Assembly: GCF_030845995.1 (NCBI RefSeq)
Contig: NZ_CP132719.1
Coordinates: forward strand, 744,001 to 808,000
Reading direction: 5' to 3'
Length of the DNA stretch: 64,000 nt
Source of the DNA: Geothrix sp. 21YS21S-4
GTDB taxonomy: Bacteria; Acidobacteriota; Holophagae; Holophagales; Holophagaceae
Part shown: piece after piece, positions 15,747-27,372 of the stretch
Layout of the letters: the number at the start of each line of letters is the position of its first letter
How positions within the stretch are numbered: the first letter of the stretch is position 1
Translations under genes and position numbers: made by a program
Notes under the pieces: generated by a model
Databases searched by the model: none
Told to the model about the DNA's origin: nothing
Seen by the model: only the letters and a program-made list of their open reading frames with translations

Positions 15747-18700
15747 TCAGTGCGCCTCGGCGCTTCGGGAGCGGGAGGCGGCCCGCCACCGCTCCCAGCG
15801 CAGGCGGGCGCGGTCCATGTAGAGGTAGATGACGGGGGTGGTGTAGAGGGTGAGGAGCTGGCTGAACAGCAGGCCGCCCACGATGGCGATGCCCAGGGGC
15901 CGCCGCAGCTCGGCGCCGGTGCCCATTCCGATGGCCAGGGGCAGGCCGCCCAGGAGGGCCGCCATGGTGGTCATGGTGATGGGCCGGAACCGGAGGAGGC
16001 AGGCCTGGAAGATGGCCCGTTCCGGCGTGACGCCCTCGCGCCGCTCCACGTCGATGGCGAAGTCGATCATCAGGATGGCGTTCTTCTTCACGATCCCGAT
16101 GAGCAGGATGATCCCGATGAAGGCGATGACGCTCAGCTCCGTCCGGCAGGCCAGAAGGGCCAGGAGGGCGCCCACGCCCGCCGAGGGCAGGGTGGACAGG
16201 ATCGTGAGGGGGTGGATCAGGTTCTCGTACAGCATCCCCAGGACGATGTAGACCGCCAGGAGGGCGGCGGCCACCAGCAGGGGCTGGTTCGACAGCGACG
16301 CCTTGAAGGCCTGGGCGGTCCCCATGTAGCTGCCCCGCAGGGTGCCGGGAAGGCGGATCTCCTGCTCGGCCTTGTCGATGGCGGCCACGGCGTCGCCCAG
16401 GGCCACGCCCACGGGCAGGTTGAATGAGAGCGTCACCGAGGGCAGCTGGCCCTGGTGGTTGACGGACAGCGGGGTGTTGCGGCGCTCCAGGGTGGTGAAG
16501 GCACTGAGGGGCACCATGTCGCCGGTGGTGGAGCGGACGTAGGTGTGGCGCAGTCCGTCCGGCGTCTCCATGAAGGGGGAGTCCACTTCCATCACCACGT
16601 GGTACTGGTTCAGCGAGGTGTAGATGGTGGACACGAACCGCTGGCCGAAGGCGTCGTACAGCGTGCTGTCGATGGCCTGGGGCGTGATGCCCAGGCGCGA
16701 CGCGGTGGCCCGGTCGATGACGAGGGAGGCCTCCAGTCCCTTGTTCTGGAGATCCGAGTTCACGTCCGCCAGCTGGGGCACGGTGCGCAGCTTCTGGAGC
16801 ACCTTGGGCGCCCAGTCGAACAGCTCCCGGGCGTCGTCCCCCTGAAGGGTGTACTGGTACTGCGAACTGGAAGAGCGTCCGCCCAGGCGGAGGTCCTGCA
16901 CGGGCTGCATGAACAGGGTGCCGCCCGGGAGGTGGGCGGTCTTGCCCCGGAGCCGGGCGATGATCTGGTCGGCGGTGTCCTTCCGCTCGTCGTTGGGCTT
17001 GAGGGACGCGAACAGCCGCCCGGTGTTGCCCCCGCCCACGAAGGCGGTGACGTTCTCGATGCCCGGATCGGCCTGGACGATGGCCACGTACTCGGTCATC
17101 AGCTTCTCCATCCCGACGAAGGAGATGTCCTGCGCCGCCTGGATGGCGCCCATGACGCGCCCCGTGTCCTGCTGGGGGAAGAAGCCCTTGGGGATGATCA
17201 CGTAGAGGCCCACCGTGGCGAGCATGGTCGCGAGGGCCACGCCCAGCGTGAACCGCTGGTGCCGCAGCACCCACGCGAGGGAGGTCTCATAGTGGCGCAT
17301 GATCCACTCGAAGACGCGCTCGCTGGCCTGGAAGACGCGGCCGTGGGATTCGCCCGCGTGGGGCTTGAGGATGCGGGAGCACATCATCGGCGTCGTGGTG
17401 AGCGACACCAGCATGGAGATCAGGATCGAGATCGAGAGGGTGACGGCGAACTCCCGGAAGAGCCGCCCCACGATCCCGCCCATCATCAGGATCGGGATGA
17501 ACACCGCGATCAGCGAGATGCTGATGGAGATGACCGTGAAGCCGATCTCCTTGGCGCCGTGGAGCGCGGCCTCCATGGGCTCCATCCCGTTTTCCAGGTG
17601 GCGCGTGATGTTCTCCACCACCACGATGGCGTCGTCCACCACGAAGCCCGTGGCCACCGTCAGGGCCATCAGCGACAGGTTGTCGATGGTGTAGCCCAGG
17701 ACATACATGGCGCCGAAGGTCCCGATGAGGGAGATGGGCACCGCGACGGTGGGGATGAGGGTGGAGCGCACGCTCCGCAGAAACACGAAGACGACGAGGA
17801 TCACCAGGGCGATGGAGATCGCCAGCGCCAGCTGCACATCCTTCACCGAGGCCCGGATGGTGCGGGTGGCGTCGATCAGGACCTTCAACTCCATGGCTGG
17901 GGGAAGCGACCCTTGGAGCTGGGGGAGCACGGCCCGCACGCGATCCACCGTTTCGATGATGTTGGCGTCCGGCTGGCGGAAGATGGGCACGATGATGGCC
18001 GGGACGCCGTTGGAGAGGCCGCTGTTGCGGACGTTCTCCACGGAATCCGTCACCTGGGCCACGTCCGACAGGCGGACGGCGTTCCCGTTCCGGTAGCGCA
18101 GGATGAGCGGCTGGTAGTCGGCGGCGGCCATCAGCTGGTCCGTGGTGGTGATGGACCAGGTGGTGTTCCCGCTGGTGAGGTCGCCCTTCGGCCGGTTGAG
18201 GTTGGCCGCAGCGATGGCCACGCGGACGTCCTCCAGGGCGAGGCCCTGGGCGTTGAGCAGCGCGGGGTTCACGTCCACCCGCACCGCGGGCAGGGCGCCG
18301 CCCCACACGAAGACCTGGCCCACGCCCTGGATCTGGGACAGCTTCTGCTGGAGCACCGACGAGGCGATGTCGTACATCCGCTCCCGCGGAATCAGGCGGG
18401 AGGTCAGCGCCAGCATCATGATCGGCGAGTCCGCCGGGTTCACCTTGCGGTAGGACGGGTTGTTGGGCAGGTTCGTCGGGAGGTCGCCCCGGGCGGCGTT
18501 GATGGCGGCCTGGACGTCGCGGGCGGCGGCGTCGATGTTGCGGTTCAGGTCGAACTGGAGGGTGATGTTGGTGGAGCCGAGGGAACTGGCGGAGGTCATC
18601 TCCGTGATGCCCGCGATGCGCCCGAACTGGCGCTCCAGGGGCGTGGCCACGGAGGAGGCCATGGTTTCGGGGCTGGCCCCGGGGAGGCCTGCGGAGATCT

Positions 18701-18836
18701 GGATGGTGGGGAACTCCACCTGGGGCAGGGGCGAGACCGGCAGGAACTGGTAGGCGATGGCCCCCAGCAGCGCCAGGGCCACCGTCAGCAGGGTGGTGGC
18801 CACCGGACGGCGGATGAACGGCGTGGAGATGCTCAT
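15747..18836 (-). CDS. RND multidrug efflux permease, MdtC-like
   Basis: This is a 1029-residue inner-membrane pump of the HAE1/AcrB family. It has the N-terminal helix [19 protein letters not shown], paired periplasmic loops, central helices with the proton-relay motif [14 protein letters not shown], and the C-terminal repeat with [14 protein letters not shown]. It exchanges protons for drugs or bile-salt-like compounds together with an adaptor and an outer-membrane channel. The 4-base ATGA overlap with the preceding paralogous permease means the two are coupled and probably form a heterotrimer, as MdtB and MdtC do. No TolC-like channel gene is next to it. Confidence 0.92.
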   Translation of the reverse strand: MSISTPFIRRPVATTLLTVALALLGAIAYQFLPVSPLPQVEFPTIQISAGLPGASPETMASSVATPLERQFGRIAGITEMTSASSLGSTNITLQFDLNRNIDAAARDVQAAINAARGDLPTNLPNNPSYRKVNPADSPIMMLALTSRLIPRERMYDIASSVLQQKLSQIQGVGQVFVWGGALPAVRVDVNPALLNAQGLALEDVRVAIAAANLNRPKGDLTSGNTTWSITTTDQLMAAADYQPLILRYRNGNAVRLSDVAQVTDSVENVRNSGLSNGVPAIIVPIFRQPDANIIETVDRVRAVLPQLQGSLPPAMELKVLIDATRTIRASVKDVQLALAISIALVILVVFVFLRSVRSTLIPTVAVPISLIGTFGAMYVLGYTIDNLSLMALTVATGFVVDDAIVVVENITRHLENGMEPMEAALHGAKEIGFTVISISISLIAVFIPILMMGGIVGRLFREFAVTLSISILISMLVSLTTTPMMCSRILKPHAGESHGRVFQASERVFEWIMRHYETSLAWVLRHQRFTLGVALATMLATVGLYVIIPKGFFPQQDTGRVMGAIQAAQDISFVGMEKLMTEYVAIVQADPGIENVTAFVGGGNTGRLFASLKPNDERKDTADQIIARLRGKTAHLPGGTLFMQPVQDLRLGGRSSSSQYQYTLQGDDARELFDWAPKVLQKLRTVPQLADVNSDLQNKGLEASLVIDRATASRLGITPQAIDSTLYDAFGQRFVSTIYTSLNQYHVVMEVDSPFMETPDGLRHTYVRSTTGDMVPLSAFTTLERRNTPLSVNHQGQLPSVTLSFNLPVGVALGDAVAAIDKAEQEIRLPGTLRGSYMGTAQAFKASLSNQPLLVAAALLAVYIVLGMLYENLIHPLTILSTLPSAGVGALLALLACRTELSVIAFIGIILLIGIVKKNAILMIDFAIDVERREGVTPERAIFQACLLRFRPITMTTMAALLGGLPLAIGMGTGAELRRPLGIAIVGGLLFSQLLTLYTTPVIYLYMDRARLRWERWRAASRSRSAEAH

Positions 18837-21800
18837 TTGGCGGGCGCGCCGCGGAGGCCCCGGAGGCGGCGGGCGAGGCGGTCGAACGCCAGGTAGATGA
18901 CGGGGGTGGTGTAGAGCGTCAGCACCTGGCTGAAGATCAGCCCGCCCACGATCACGATGCCCAGCGGCCGGCGCAGCTCAGCGCCCACGCCGGAACCCAG
19001 CGCCAGGGGCACGCCGCCGAGGAGGGCCGCCATGGTGGTCATGATGATCGGCCGGAAGCGCAGCAGCGACGCCTGGTAGATGGCCTCCTCCGGCGGGAGC
19101 CCGTCCTTGCGCTCGGCCTCCAGCGCGAAGTCGATCATCATGATCGCGTTCTTCTCCACGATTCCGATCAGCAGGATGATCCCGATGAGCGCGATCACGC
19201 TGAAGTCCGTGCGGCAGAGCATCAGGGAGAGCAGCGCGCCCACGCCCGCGGAGGGCAGGGTGGACAGGATCGTGATGGGGTGGATGTAGCTCTCGTAGAG
19301 CACGCCGAGGAGGATGTAGACCGTCAGCACCGCCGCCAGGATGAGCAGCGGCGTGTTGGTGAGGGACGCGCCGAAAGCCTGGGCGGTGCCCTGGAACCCG
19401 GCTTTGATGCTGGGCGGCAGGTCCATCTCCCGGCGGGCGCCCTGGATCGCCTTCACGGCGTCACCCAGGGATGCCCCCGGCGCCAGATTGAACGACAGCG
19501 TGGCGGTGGGGAACTGGCCCTGGTGGTTCACGGCCAGGGGCGCGGTGATGGTCTCGATCCGGGTGAAGGCGCTCAGCGGAACGGAGCCGCCGGAGCCCGA
19601 CTTGACGTAGATGTCCTGGAGGTCCTGGGGCCGCTGGTACTGCTTGGGGTTGGCCTCCAGCACCACGCGGTACTGATTCAGCTGGGTGAACATGGTGGAG
19701 ATCTGCCGCTGGCCGAACGCGTCGTAGAGGGCGTCGTCCAGCACCTGGGGCGTGATCCCCAGCCGGGATGCGGTGGTGCGGTCCAGGGTGATCCGGATCT
19801 GGAGTCCGGCGTTCTGCTGGTCGCTGGCCACGTCCCGCAGCTCCGGAAGCGCCGACAGGCGGTCCACGAAGCGGGGCACCCATTCGTTCAGCTCCTTCGC
19901 GTCCGCGTCCTCCAGGGTGTACTGGTATTGCGTGCGGCTGACGCGGTCCTCCACCGTCAGGTCCTGCACCGGCTGGAGGTAGAGGCGGATGCCCTCGATG
20001 GCCGCCAGCTTGGGCTGGAGCCGCCGGATGACTTCCGTAGCGCTCATCCCCCGCGCATCGAGGGGCTTGAGGTTGATCTGGATGCGCCCGCTGTTGAGGG
20101 TGGTGTTGGTGCCGTCGATCCCGATGAAGGAGGACAGGCTCTCCACCGCCGGATCCTTCAGGATCTCCGCGGACAGCGCCTGCTGCCGCTCGGCCATGGC
20201 GGGGAAGGATACGGTCTGCGGCGCCTCGGAGATGCCGAGGATCACGCCGGTGTCCTGCACGGGGAAGAAGCCCTTGGGGACGGCGAGGTAGAGCAGCACC
20301 GTGGACGCCAGGGTGGCGGCGGCCACCAGGAGCGTGCCCGTCTGGTGCTTCAGTACCCACGCCAGGGTCCGGCCGTAGAAGTCGATCACCCGCTGGAACA
20401 CGCGCTCCGACGACTGGTAGAAGCGGCCCTGCTGCTCGGGCGGCGTGTGCTTCAGCAGCTTGGCGCACATCATCGGCGTCAGCGTCAGCGAGACCACCGC
20501 GGAGACCAGGATGGTGACGCTCAAAGTGACGGCGAACTCGCGGAACAGGCGGCCCACGATGTCGCCCATGAACAGCAGCGGGATCAGCACCGCGATCAGC
20601 GAGACCGTCAGCGACAGGATGGTGAATCCGATCTGCCCCGAGCCCTTCAGCGCCGCTTCGAGGGGCGATTCGCCCTCCTCGATGTAGCGCATGATGTTCT
20701 CGATCATCACGATGGCGTCGTCCACCACGAAGCCCGTGGAGATGGTGAGCGCCATCAAGGTGAGGTTGTTCAGGCTGTAGCCCAGGAGGTACATCACCCC
20801 GAAGGTGCCCACCAGGGAGAGCGGCACCGCCACGCTGGGGATCACGGTGGCGGCGAGGGTTCGGAGGAACAGGAAGATCACCATCACCACCAGGGCGATG
20901 GTGAGCATCAGCTCGAATTCCACGTCCTCCACCGACGCGCGGATGGTGATGGTGCGGTCCGTCAGGATGGACAGGTCCACCGACGCGGGGAGCGAGCCCC
21001 GCAGCTGGGGCAGCAGGTCCTTCACCCGGTCCACCACGGCGATGATGTTGGCGCCGGGCTGCCGCTGGATGTTGAGGATCACCGCGGGGGTGGTGTTCTT
21101 CCAGGCGGCGAGGCGGGCGTTCTCCACGTCGTCGGTGACGGTGGCCACGTCGGACAGGACCACGGGCGCGCCGTTCTTGTAGGCGACGATGAGCGGGCGG
21201 TAGTCCTCGCTGGACAGGATCTGGTCGTTGGCGCCGATGGCGTAGGCCTGGCGGAGGCCGTCGAAGCTGCCCTTGGCCTGGTTCACGTTGCTCTGGGCCA
21301 CGGCGGTCCGCACGTCGCTCAGGGCGAGGCCCTTGGCGGCCAGGGCCACGGGATTGGCCTGGATCCGCACGGCGGGCTTCTGGCCGCCGCTGATGCTGAC
21401 GAGGCCCACGCCCGGAAGCTGGGAGATCTTCTGCGCCAGCCGCGTGTCCGCGAAGTCCTCCACCTTCGACAGGGGCAGGGTCTTCGAGGTGAGCGCCAGG
21501 GTGAGGATGGGGGAGTCGGCGGGGTTGATCTTGCTGTAGATCGGCGGATTGGGGAGGTTCGCGGGGAGGTAGGTCCCCGCGGCGTTCACCGCCGCCTGGA
21601 CCTGCTGTTCCGCCACGTCGATGTTCAGATCCAGCACGAACTGGAGGGTGATGACCGAACTGCCGCCCGAACTGGTGGAGGACATCCGGTTGAGGCCCGG
21701 CAGCTGGCCGAACTGGCGCTCCAGGGGCGCGGTGATGGCGGAGGCCATCACGTCCGGGCTGGCGCCCGGATAGAAGGTGACCACCTGGATGGTGGGGTAG

Positions 21801-21922
21801 TCCACCTGGGGAAGGGCGGAGACGGGCAGCTGGCGGAACGCGAGCAGCCCCACCAGGAGGAGTCCGGCCATCAGCAGCGAGGTGGCGATGGGCCGGAGGA
21901 TGAACGGCCGGGAGGGATTCAT
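18833..21922 (-). CDS. RND multidrug efflux permease, MdtB-like
   Basis: This is a second 1029-residue AcrB-type permease, paralogous to its downstream neighbour. It starts [19 protein letters not shown] and carries the relay motif [14 protein letters not shown] and the C-terminal [16 protein letters not shown]. Two different permeases of equal length in one operon are typical of MdtBC, in which one subunit translocates protons and the other binds drug. It follows the adaptor gene by 4 bases and overlaps the next permease, so the three form one transcription unit (leftward). Confidence 0.92.
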   Translation of the reverse strand: MNPSRPFILRPIATSLLMAGLLLVGLLAFRQLPVSALPQVDYPTIQVVTFYPGASPDVMASAITAPLERQFGQLPGLNRMSSTSSGGSSVITLQFVLDLNIDVAEQQVQAAVNAAGTYLPANLPNPPIYSKINPADSPILTLALTSKTLPLSKVEDFADTRLAQKISQLPGVGLVSISGGQKPAVRIQANPVALAAKGLALSDVRTAVAQSNVNQAKGSFDGLRQAYAIGANDQILSSEDYRPLIVAYKNGAPVVLSDVATVTDDVENARLAAWKNTTPAVILNIQRQPGANIIAVVDRVKDLLPQLRGSLPASVDLSILTDRTITIRASVEDVEFELMLTIALVVMVIFLFLRTLAATVIPSVAVPLSLVGTFGVMYLLGYSLNNLTLMALTISTGFVVDDAIVMIENIMRYIEEGESPLEAALKGSGQIGFTILSLTVSLIAVLIPLLFMGDIVGRLFREFAVTLSVTILVSAVVSLTLTPMMCAKLLKHTPPEQQGRFYQSSERVFQRVIDFYGRTLAWVLKHQTGTLLVAAATLASTVLLYLAVPKGFFPVQDTGVILGISEAPQTVSFPAMAERQQALSAEILKDPAVESLSSFIGIDGTNTTLNSGRIQINLKPLDARGMSATEVIRRLQPKLAAIEGIRLYLQPVQDLTVEDRVSRTQYQYTLEDADAKELNEWVPRFVDRLSALPELRDVASDQQNAGLQIRITLDRTTASRLGITPQVLDDALYDAFGQRQISTMFTQLNQYRVVLEANPKQYQRPQDLQDIYVKSGSGGSVPLSAFTRIETITAPLAVNHQGQFPTATLSFNLAPGASLGDAVKAIQGARREMDLPPSIKAGFQGTAQAFGASLTNTPLLILAAVLTVYILLGVLYESYIHPITILSTLPSAGVGALLSLMLCRTDFSVIALIGIILLIGIVEKNAIMMIDFALEAERKDGLPPEEAIYQASLLRFRPIIMTTMAALLGGVPLALGSGVGAELRRPLGIVIVGGLIFSQVLTLYTTPVIYLAFDRLARRLRGLRGAPAK

Positions 21923-21926
21923 CCGC

Positions 21927-23108
21927 TCAGCCCTTGGCGCCGGCGGGCTTGGGGAGGGCGACCTTGCTGCCGGGGCGGAGCTTCTCCAGTCCGTCCGTGA
22001 CCACGGTTTCGCCGCCGGTCAGGCCCTTGCCGATGGCGGTCTCGTCCCCGTCCGTGCCCTGGACCTCGACGGTGCGCAGTTCCGCGGTGCCGTCGGCCTT
22101 CACCACGTAGACGAAGACGCCCTGGGGCCCGCGCTGGATGGCGGCGGTGGGGATGATCACCACGCCGCGCAGGGTGTCCACCAGAAGTTGCGCGTTGACG
22201 AACTGGTTGGGGAAGAGCGACCGGTCGTCGTTGGCGAACAGGGCCTTCAACCGGACGGTGCCGGTGGCGGGATCCACCTGGTTGTCGATGGCGGCCAAAG
22301 CGCCGGAGGCGAGGCGGGTGCGCAGGTCGCGGTCCCAGGCTTCCACGGGCAGTTTGCCCTCCTTGGCGGTCTGGCCCAGCACCTTCTGGATGTTGTCGGC
22401 GGGTACGGCGAATACGACGTTGATGGGCTGGAGGGGGGCGACGGTGGCGAGGCCGTTGGTATCCGTGGCGCGCACCATGTTGCCCACGTCCACCAGGCGC
22501 AGGCCGACGCGCCCGCTGATGGGCGCGGTGATGCGGCTGTAGACGAGGTTCAGCTTGGCGCTCTCCACCGCGCCCTCGTCCGATTTGAGGGCGGCGGCGT
22601 ACTGGGCGACGGAGGAGACCTGCGTGTCGAGCTGCTGGCGGGAGATGATCCCGCCCTGCACCAGGCCGTCCAGGCGCTTGAGGTCCGTCGCGGCGTTGTC
22701 GTAGGCCGCGCGGTCCTTGGCGAGCTGGCCCTCGGCCTGCATGAGCTGGACCTGGAAGGGGCGGGGATCGATCTCGGCGAGGAGGTCGCCCGCCTTCACC
22801 ATCTGGCCTTCGGTGAAGGCGACGCGCACCAGCTGGCCGTCCACGCGGCTCCGGACGGTGACATTGTTCAGGGCGGTGACGGTGCCGAGCCCCGTGAGGC
22901 GGACCGCCATGTCCCCCTTCCGGGCCTGGGCCACGGCGACGGGGACGGGATGCCCCGCCGGATTCGCGGCCGCATCCTTCTTCCCGCTGCGGGCGTAGAG
23001 GACGATGCCGAGGATCAGGACGCCGCCGATCGCCCAGGGGCGCCATCCACGGAGGAGCGCGGGGCGGCCGGCGGCGGGGGTGGAAGAAGGGATGTCGGGA
23101 GCGTCCAT
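21927..23108 (-). CDS. RND efflux periplasmic adaptor subunit, MdtA-like
   Basis: This membrane-fusion protein has about 393 residues. It has one N-terminal membrane anchor ([15 protein letters not shown], residues 24-38), a lipoyl-like half motif ([20 protein letters not shown]), an alpha-hairpin (about 115-175), the second lipoyl half ([20 protein letters not shown]), and beta-barrel and membrane-proximal domains ending [12 protein letters not shown]. It bridges the pump and an outer-membrane channel. The start MDAPDIPSS at 23108 is chosen over a longer frame that would run into the upstream hydrolase gene. It is first in the adaptor-permease-permease operon. Confidence 0.9.
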   Translation of the reverse strand: MDAPDIPSSTPAAGRPALLRGWRPWAIGGVLILGIVLYARSGKKDAAANPAGHPVPVAVAQARKGDMAVRLTGLGTVTALNNVTVRSRVDGQLVRVAFTEGQMVKAGDLLAEIDPRPFQVQLMQAEGQLAKDRAAYDNAATDLKRLDGLVQGGIISRQQLDTQVSSVAQYAAALKSDEGAVESAKLNLVYSRITAPISGRVGLRLVDVGNMVRATDTNGLATVAPLQPINVVFAVPADNIQKVLGQTAKEGKLPVEAWDRDLRTRLASGALAAIDNQVDPATGTVRLKALFANDDRSLFPNQFVNAQLLVDTLRGVVIIPTAAIQRGPQGVFVYVVKADGTAELRTVEVQGTDGDETAIGKGLTGGETVVTDGLEKLRPGSKVALPKPAGAKG

Positions 23109-23154
23109 GAACAGGTCCGGGGCAGGGGGGCGGTGGAGGTCGAAGGTCAGGGGA

Positions 23155-24081
23155 TCAGGAACGGGGGACGCGCGCCGGACCTCGGCCCAGGGCGGCGGAG
23201 AAGAGGGTTTCCCAGGTGACGAAGTCGGGTCGGGGCTTCCACTCCGGCCAGGCGGCGGTATCGAAGGAGGCGGCCAGGGCCGCCGCGTCCTTTCCGGGGT
23301 TCGCCTTGGCGTGGGCCTGGACGGCCTGGAGGAAGTCGCGGTAGCGGAGCAATTCTTTCTTTCCGCAGACGGGGCCGTGGCCGGGAATGATCCGGGCGCC
23401 ATCGGGAATCCACGAGGCCACGGAGGCGATCTGGGCGACCAGCCCGTCGAAGCTGCCGCCCCCGCCTTCCAGATCCACGTAGGGCAGGATGCCGAGGAAG
23501 AACAGGTCGCCCATGTGCATGACCAGGGCGGCGGGAACTCCCACGATCACGTCGCCGTCCGTGTGGCCGGGGCCCAGGTGCAGCAGGTGGATCTCGGTGC
23601 CGTCCAGGTGGATGTTCAGCCGGGCCCGCTCCTTGGGATCCTCGGAGCCGAGGGCCAGTTCCGGCAGGCCGCCGCGCTTGGCGGGCTCCAGCTTCGCCTG
23701 TTCCGTCTCCATCCGCTTGCGGACGTTGGCGTGGGCGATGATGGCGCTGACCTGCTTCTCCAGGGCCACGTTGCCGCCCACGTGATCGCCGTGGGCGTGG
23801 GTGTTGATCAGGTACTTGATGGGCTTGTCGGTGACGGAGCGGACCGCCTCCACTAGGCCGGGCACGAGCCGCTCGAACTGGTCGTCGATGAGGACGGCAT
23901 GGCGCGCGGTGACGACGAGGCCGATGTTCCCGCCCTGGCCGAAGATGCAGTAGATGCTGTCCGCGACCTTCTCCACCTTGTGGATCTTCGGCGCTTCCGC
24001 CTGCGCCGCGTGATGCGCGGCGTGGGCAGCCAGGGGCAGGGCCGCGGAGGCGACGAGGGCGAGGGCGATCAGAGCGCGCAT
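23155..24081 (-). CDS. Secreted metallo-beta-lactamase-fold hydrolase
   Basis: This is a 308-residue protein with a signal peptide (ALIALALVASAALPLAAHA) and the zinc motif THAHGDHVGG (HxHxDH). Further ligands are His in LGPGHTDGD, Asp in HMGDLFF and a late His in IIPGHGPV. It resembles periplasmic MBL-fold proteins of the QPR-DH/SoxH-like group annotated generically as MBL-fold hydrolases; class B beta-lactamase activity cannot be claimed. It lies upstream of the efflux operon in the same direction (46 bases) and downstream of a MarR gene, so a stress-responsive unit is plausible. Confidence 0.85.
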   Translation of the reverse strand: MRALIALALVASAALPLAAHAAHHAAQAEAPKIHKVEKVADSIYCIFGQGGNIGLVVTARHAVLIDDQFERLVPGLVEAVRSVTDKPIKYLINTHAHGDHVGGNVALEKQVSAIIAHANVRKRMETEQAKLEPAKRGGLPELALGSEDPKERARLNIHLDGTEIHLLHLGPGHTDGDVIVGVPAALVMHMGDLFFLGILPYVDLEGGGGSFDGLVAQIASVASWIPDGARIIPGHGPVCGKKELLRYRDFLQAVQAHAKANPGKDAAALAASFDTAAWPEWKPRPDFVTWETLFSAALGRGPARVPRS

Positions 24082-24136
24082 GCGGAGGCTCCTCCGGGGT
24101 CGGCTGCTGATGGTACTCCGAGGAAGGGCTGGCGCG

Positions 24137-24637
24137 TCACGGGGCCTCGGTCTCGCTGGGCTCCTCGGCCGCGTCCGCGCCGAGCATGCCGTCCAGGTTG
24201 CGGATCATGGCGTGCAGTCCGCGGCTCATGGCCGCCTGCTCGGCCGAGTCCATCCCGGCGGCGAGGCCGGTCTTCAGCTCCAGGGCGAGGGCTTCGAGCT
24301 CGCGGGCGCGGGGAAGGGTCTCCGGCGCCACTTCGATCAGGATGCGCCGCCCGTGGTGCGGATCCGGCCGCGTGGTGAGCCAGCCGCGGGCCACCATCGC
24401 CTTCACCACCCGGCTGGCCGTGGGATCGTCCATCCACACGTGCTGGGCCAGGGGATGAAGGGAACTGGGTCCGCCCCGCAGAAGCACGAGGAGGACCCAG
24501 AACTGCTGGGGGCTGAGGCCGTAGGGCGTCAGCCGCGCCCACACCACCTGCTTGAGGCGGCGGCGCACGGCCGCGGCGAGCGTTCCCAGGCCGGCGCCGG
24601 AAAGGAGGTCAGAAGGCTGTTCCGGGTGTTCTTGCAT
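24137..24637 (-). CDS. MarR-family transcriptional regulator
   Basis: This 166-residue protein has a winged-helix core: helix LSPQQFWVLLVLLRGG, recognition region DDPTASRVVKAMVARGWL and wing DPHHGRRILIEV with the conserved Asp-Arg turn. MarR proteins repress drug-resistance genes and release DNA on binding phenolic ligands. It precedes the MBL hydrolase and RND efflux genes in the same direction, so it probably regulates them and itself. The ATG at 24637 (MQEHPEQ) is chosen; an alternative TTG lies six bases upstream. Confidence 0.88.
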   Translation of the reverse strand: MQEHPEQPSDLLSGAGLGTLAAAVRRRLKQVVWARLTPYGLSPQQFWVLLVLLRGGPSSLHPLAQHVWMDDPTASRVVKAMVARGWLTTRPDPHHGRRILIEVAPETLPRARELEALALELKTGLAAGMDSAEQAAMSRGLHAMIRNLDGMLGADAAEEPSETEAP

Positions 24638-24703
24638 AAGCAAGAAGGTTGAAACCGCCTCACCCTCGTGTCAAGGGGTATATCGCGTCCGCCCGCGGCG
24701 GCC

Positions 24704-25987
24704 TTATTTCCCGCGGGCGCCGGGCCGGGAGGGGTGCCGTCCGCGTTCGCCCCGGGGGGCCTGGCCGCCGGCGCCCGAGGGGCGTCCGGGCCGCCGTCCG
24801 CTGTCCCGGCGGCCGGTCTGGATGGGCTCGGCGGGAATGGTGGGATCGGGGGCGTAGCCGGGGACGACGCTCTTCGGCAGCTCCTTGCGGAGGAGCTTCT
24901 CGATGTCCTTGAGGAGCTTGTGTTCGTCCACGCAGACCAGGGACAGGGCCTCGCCTTCGGACCCGGCCCGGCCCGTGCGGCCGATCCGGTGGATGTAGTC
25001 CTCGGGCACCTGGGGCAGTTCGTAGTTCACGACGTGGGGCAGCTGGTCGATGTCCAGGCCCCGAGCGGCGATGTCCGTGGCCACCAGGACCCGCACTTCG
25101 CCCTTCTTGAAGGATTCCAGGGCCTTGATCCGCTGGGGCTGGCTCTTGTTCCCGTGGATGGCCATGGAGCTGATGCCGTCCTTGTCGAGCTGCTCCGACA
25201 GCCGGTTGGCGCCGTGCTTGGTGCGGGTGAAGACGAGGACCTGCTCCAGTCCGCGGGTCTGGACCAAGTGGGCCAGCAGGGCCCGCTTGCGCTCCCGGTC
25301 CACGGGATGGACCACTTGCCGCACCAGCTCCGCGGCGGTGTTGCGCGCGGTGATCTCCACGGAGGCGGGCGTCTTCAGGAAGGTGGAAGCCAGCTGCTTG
25401 ATCTCGTCCGTGAAGGTGGCCGAGAACAGGAGGCTCTGGCGCTGGGCGGGAAGCAGGGCGAGGATCTTCCGGATGTCCCGGATGAAGCCCATGTCCAGCA
25501 TCCGGTCAGCCTCGTCCAGGACGAGCACCTCCAGATGGCGGAAGTCGAGGTTCCCCTGCTGGTGGTGGTCCAGCAGCCGGCCGGGGGTGGCGACGAGGAT
25601 CTCCACGCCCGCCCGGAGGGCCTTGACCTGGGGGTTGATGTTCACGCCGCCGAAGATCACCGCGGAACGCAGCGGCAGGTAGCGGCCGTAGGTGCGGACG
25701 CTCTCCTCCACCTGGAGGGCCAGCTCGCGGGTGGGCGTCAGGACCAGGGCGCGGATGGGATGGCGCGCGGGCGAGGCGGAAGTGCTGGCCTGGGGGGCCA
25801 GCCGCTGGAGCAGCGGCAGGGTGAAGCCCGCCGTCTTGCCGGTGCCCGTTTGGGCCCGCGCCAGCAGGTCGCGGCCTTCCAGCACCAGGGGAATCGCCTG
25901 GGCCTGGATGGGGGTGGGGGCTTCGTAGCCCTGTTCGCGCACGGCGCGCAGAAGCTCGGGCATCAGCCCGAGGGAATCGAAGGACAT
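24704..25987 (-). CDS. rhlE: DEAD-box ATP-dependent RNA helicase, RhlE-like
   Basis: This 427-residue helicase has the Q motif ([19 protein letters not shown]), motif I AQTGTGKT, Ia PTRELALQ, motif II DEAD, motif III SAT, motif [13 protein letters not shown] and motif [12 protein letters not shown]. It ends in a low-complexity basic Arg/Gly/Pro tail, typical of RhlE-type RNA-binding tails. It unwinds RNA in ribosome assembly or mRNA turnover. Two ATGs are adjacent; the second (25987, MSFDSLGL) has AGGAG six bases upstream and matches the family's usual N-terminus. Confidence 0.93.
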   Translation of the reverse strand: MSFDSLGLMPELLRAVREQGYEAPTPIQAQAIPLVLEGRDLLARAQTGTGKTAGFTLPLLQRLAPQASTSASPARHPIRALVLTPTRELALQVEESVRTYGRYLPLRSAVIFGGVNINPQVKALRAGVEILVATPGRLLDHHQQGNLDFRHLEVLVLDEADRMLDMGFIRDIRKILALLPAQRQSLLFSATFTDEIKQLASTFLKTPASVEITARNTAAELVRQVVHPVDRERKRALLAHLVQTRGLEQVLVFTRTKHGANRLSEQLDKDGISSMAIHGNKSQPQRIKALESFKKGEVRVLVATDIAARGLDIDQLPHVVNYELPQVPEDYIHRIGRTGRAGSEGEALSLVCVDEHKLLKDIEKLLRKELPKSVVPGYAPDPTIPAEPIQTGRRDSGRRPGRPSGAGGQAPRGERGRHPSRPGARGK

Positions 25988-26124
25988 CATGTGCTCCTGA
26001 AAAGGCCCGCCCACGGAGCTTTCCGGGGGCCCGGTCAGGGCGACGAAAGAAGGTTATTCGGACTGAAAAGAGGCGGAGACCGGGGGTCGCCTGCGATCAC
26101 GAAGCCATTAGTTTATCGGAATGG

Positions 26125-27372
26125 TCAGGATTTGGCCAGTCGCGCCGCCACTTCATCCGCCGGCCAGCTCTCCTGCTCGCCCGTGGCCATGTGCTTCACG
26201 GTGACCGTTCCGGCCTCCAGCTCGCCGTCGCCCAGGATGAGCACCGTCTGGACGCCGGTGCGGTTGGCAGTGGCCATCGCCTTCTTCAGCGCCCCGCCGC
26301 GGGTCTCCAACTGCACCGCCGCACCCGCGTCCCACAGCCGGCGCGCCAGTTTCAGGGCCTCGGTCGCCGCGCGTTCCCCCAGGGGGATCAGCAGGGCGGG
26401 AACGGCGTGGGGCGCCTCGCCGCGCACCTGCTGGAGGACCATCGCCAGCCGGTCCAGGCCGATGGCCCAGCCGAAGGCGGGAACCTCGGGGCCGCCCAGC
26501 TGCTTCACCAGCCCGTCGTAGCGCCCGCCGCCCAGCAGGGCGCTCTGGGCGCCGAGGTCGGAGCTGAGCAGCTCGAAGGCCGTCCGGGTGTAGTAGTCCA
26601 GTCCGCGCACCAGGCGCGGGTTCTCCTCGAAGGGAATCTCCAGCTCTGTCAGCAAAGCCTTGAGGCGCACGTGGTGCTTCGCGGAGGCCTCGTCCAAGTG
26701 GTCCGTGATGACGGGGTGGCCTTCCAGCGCCGCCTGGCACGCCTCGTTCTTGCAATCCAGGACGCGCAGCGGATTGGTCTCGATGCGCCGGTGGCAATCG
26801 GCGCAGAAGCGGTCCGCCCGCTCGGCGAAGAAGGCGCGGAACGCCGCGTGGAAGGCGGGCCGCGACTCCGGCGTGCCCACGCTGTTGATGGAGAAGACCA
26901 TCCGCTTGAGGCCCAGTTCCTTCAGGAAGCTGTGGAGCAGCAGCAGGCTCTCCGCTTCGCTCTCGGGCGTGGCGACGCCGAAGCTCTCGGCCCCGATCTG
27001 CCAGAACTGGCGGTAGCGGCCCGTCTGCATGCGCTCGTAGCGGAACTGCTGGCCGATGTAATAGAACAGGACCGGATCGCTGGAGGCCAGGAGCTTGTGC
27101 TGGATGGCCGCGCGGACCACGCCCGCGGTGTTCTCCGGGCGCATCACCACCTGCCGGCCGCCCTTGTCCGTGAACTCGTACATCTCCTTGTTCACGATGT
27201 CGGAGCTTTCGCCGACGCTGCGCTTGAAGACCTCCAGCTCTTCGAGGATCGGCGTGCGGATCTCGCCGTAGCCGTGGCGGGCGAACACGCGGCGGGCGGT
27301 ATCTTCGATATGCTGGAACCAGCGCAGCTCCGCTCCGAACAGATCCCGCATGCCTTTTACCGATTGGGCCAT
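26125..27372 (-). CDS. hisS: Histidyl-tRNA synthetase
   Basis: This class II synthetase (415 residues) charges tRNA-His. It starts MAQSVKGMRDLFG (the canonical KGMRDLF), with motif 2 FRYERMQTGRYRQFWQIGAE, the histidine-A motif LVRGLDYYTRTAFE and motif 3 AFGWAIGLDRLAM, plus the C-terminal anticodon-binding domain. The start codon at 27372-27370 overlaps the start codon of the divergent amidase gene within the tetramer CATG, so each gene's promoter must lie in the other's coding region. Confidence 0.95.
   Translation of the reverse strand: MAQSVKGMRDLFGAELRWFQHIEDTARRVFARHGYGEIRTPILEELEVFKRSVGESSDIVNKEMYEFTDKGGRQVVMRPENTAGVVRAAIQHKLLASSDPVLFYYIGQQFRYERMQTGRYRQFWQIGAESFGVATPESEAESLLLLHSFLKELGLKRMVFSINSVGTPESRPAFHAAFRAFFAERADRFCADCHRRIETNPLRVLDCKNEACQAALEGHPVITDHLDEASAKHHVRLKALLTELEIPFEENPRLVRGLDYYTRTAFELLSSDLGAQSALLGGGRYDGLVKQLGGPEVPAFGWAIGLDRLAMVLQQVRGEAPHAVPALLIPLGERAATEALKLARRLWDAGAAVQLETRGGALKKAMATANRTGVQTVLILGDGELEAGTVTVKHMATGEQESWPADEVAARLAKS

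Noticed and set aside
16455-22000. Very long open frames on the + strand opposite the two RND permease genes
   Set aside because: They are mirror images of high-GC coding sequence: His/Gly/Asp/Arg-rich, low complexity, with no recognisable domain, while the opposite strand encodes complete permeases.
23155-24081. A beta-lactamase resistance gene
   Set aside because: It has the metallo-beta-lactamase fold and zinc motif, but these are shared by many hydrolases; no class-specific residues can be asserted by eye.
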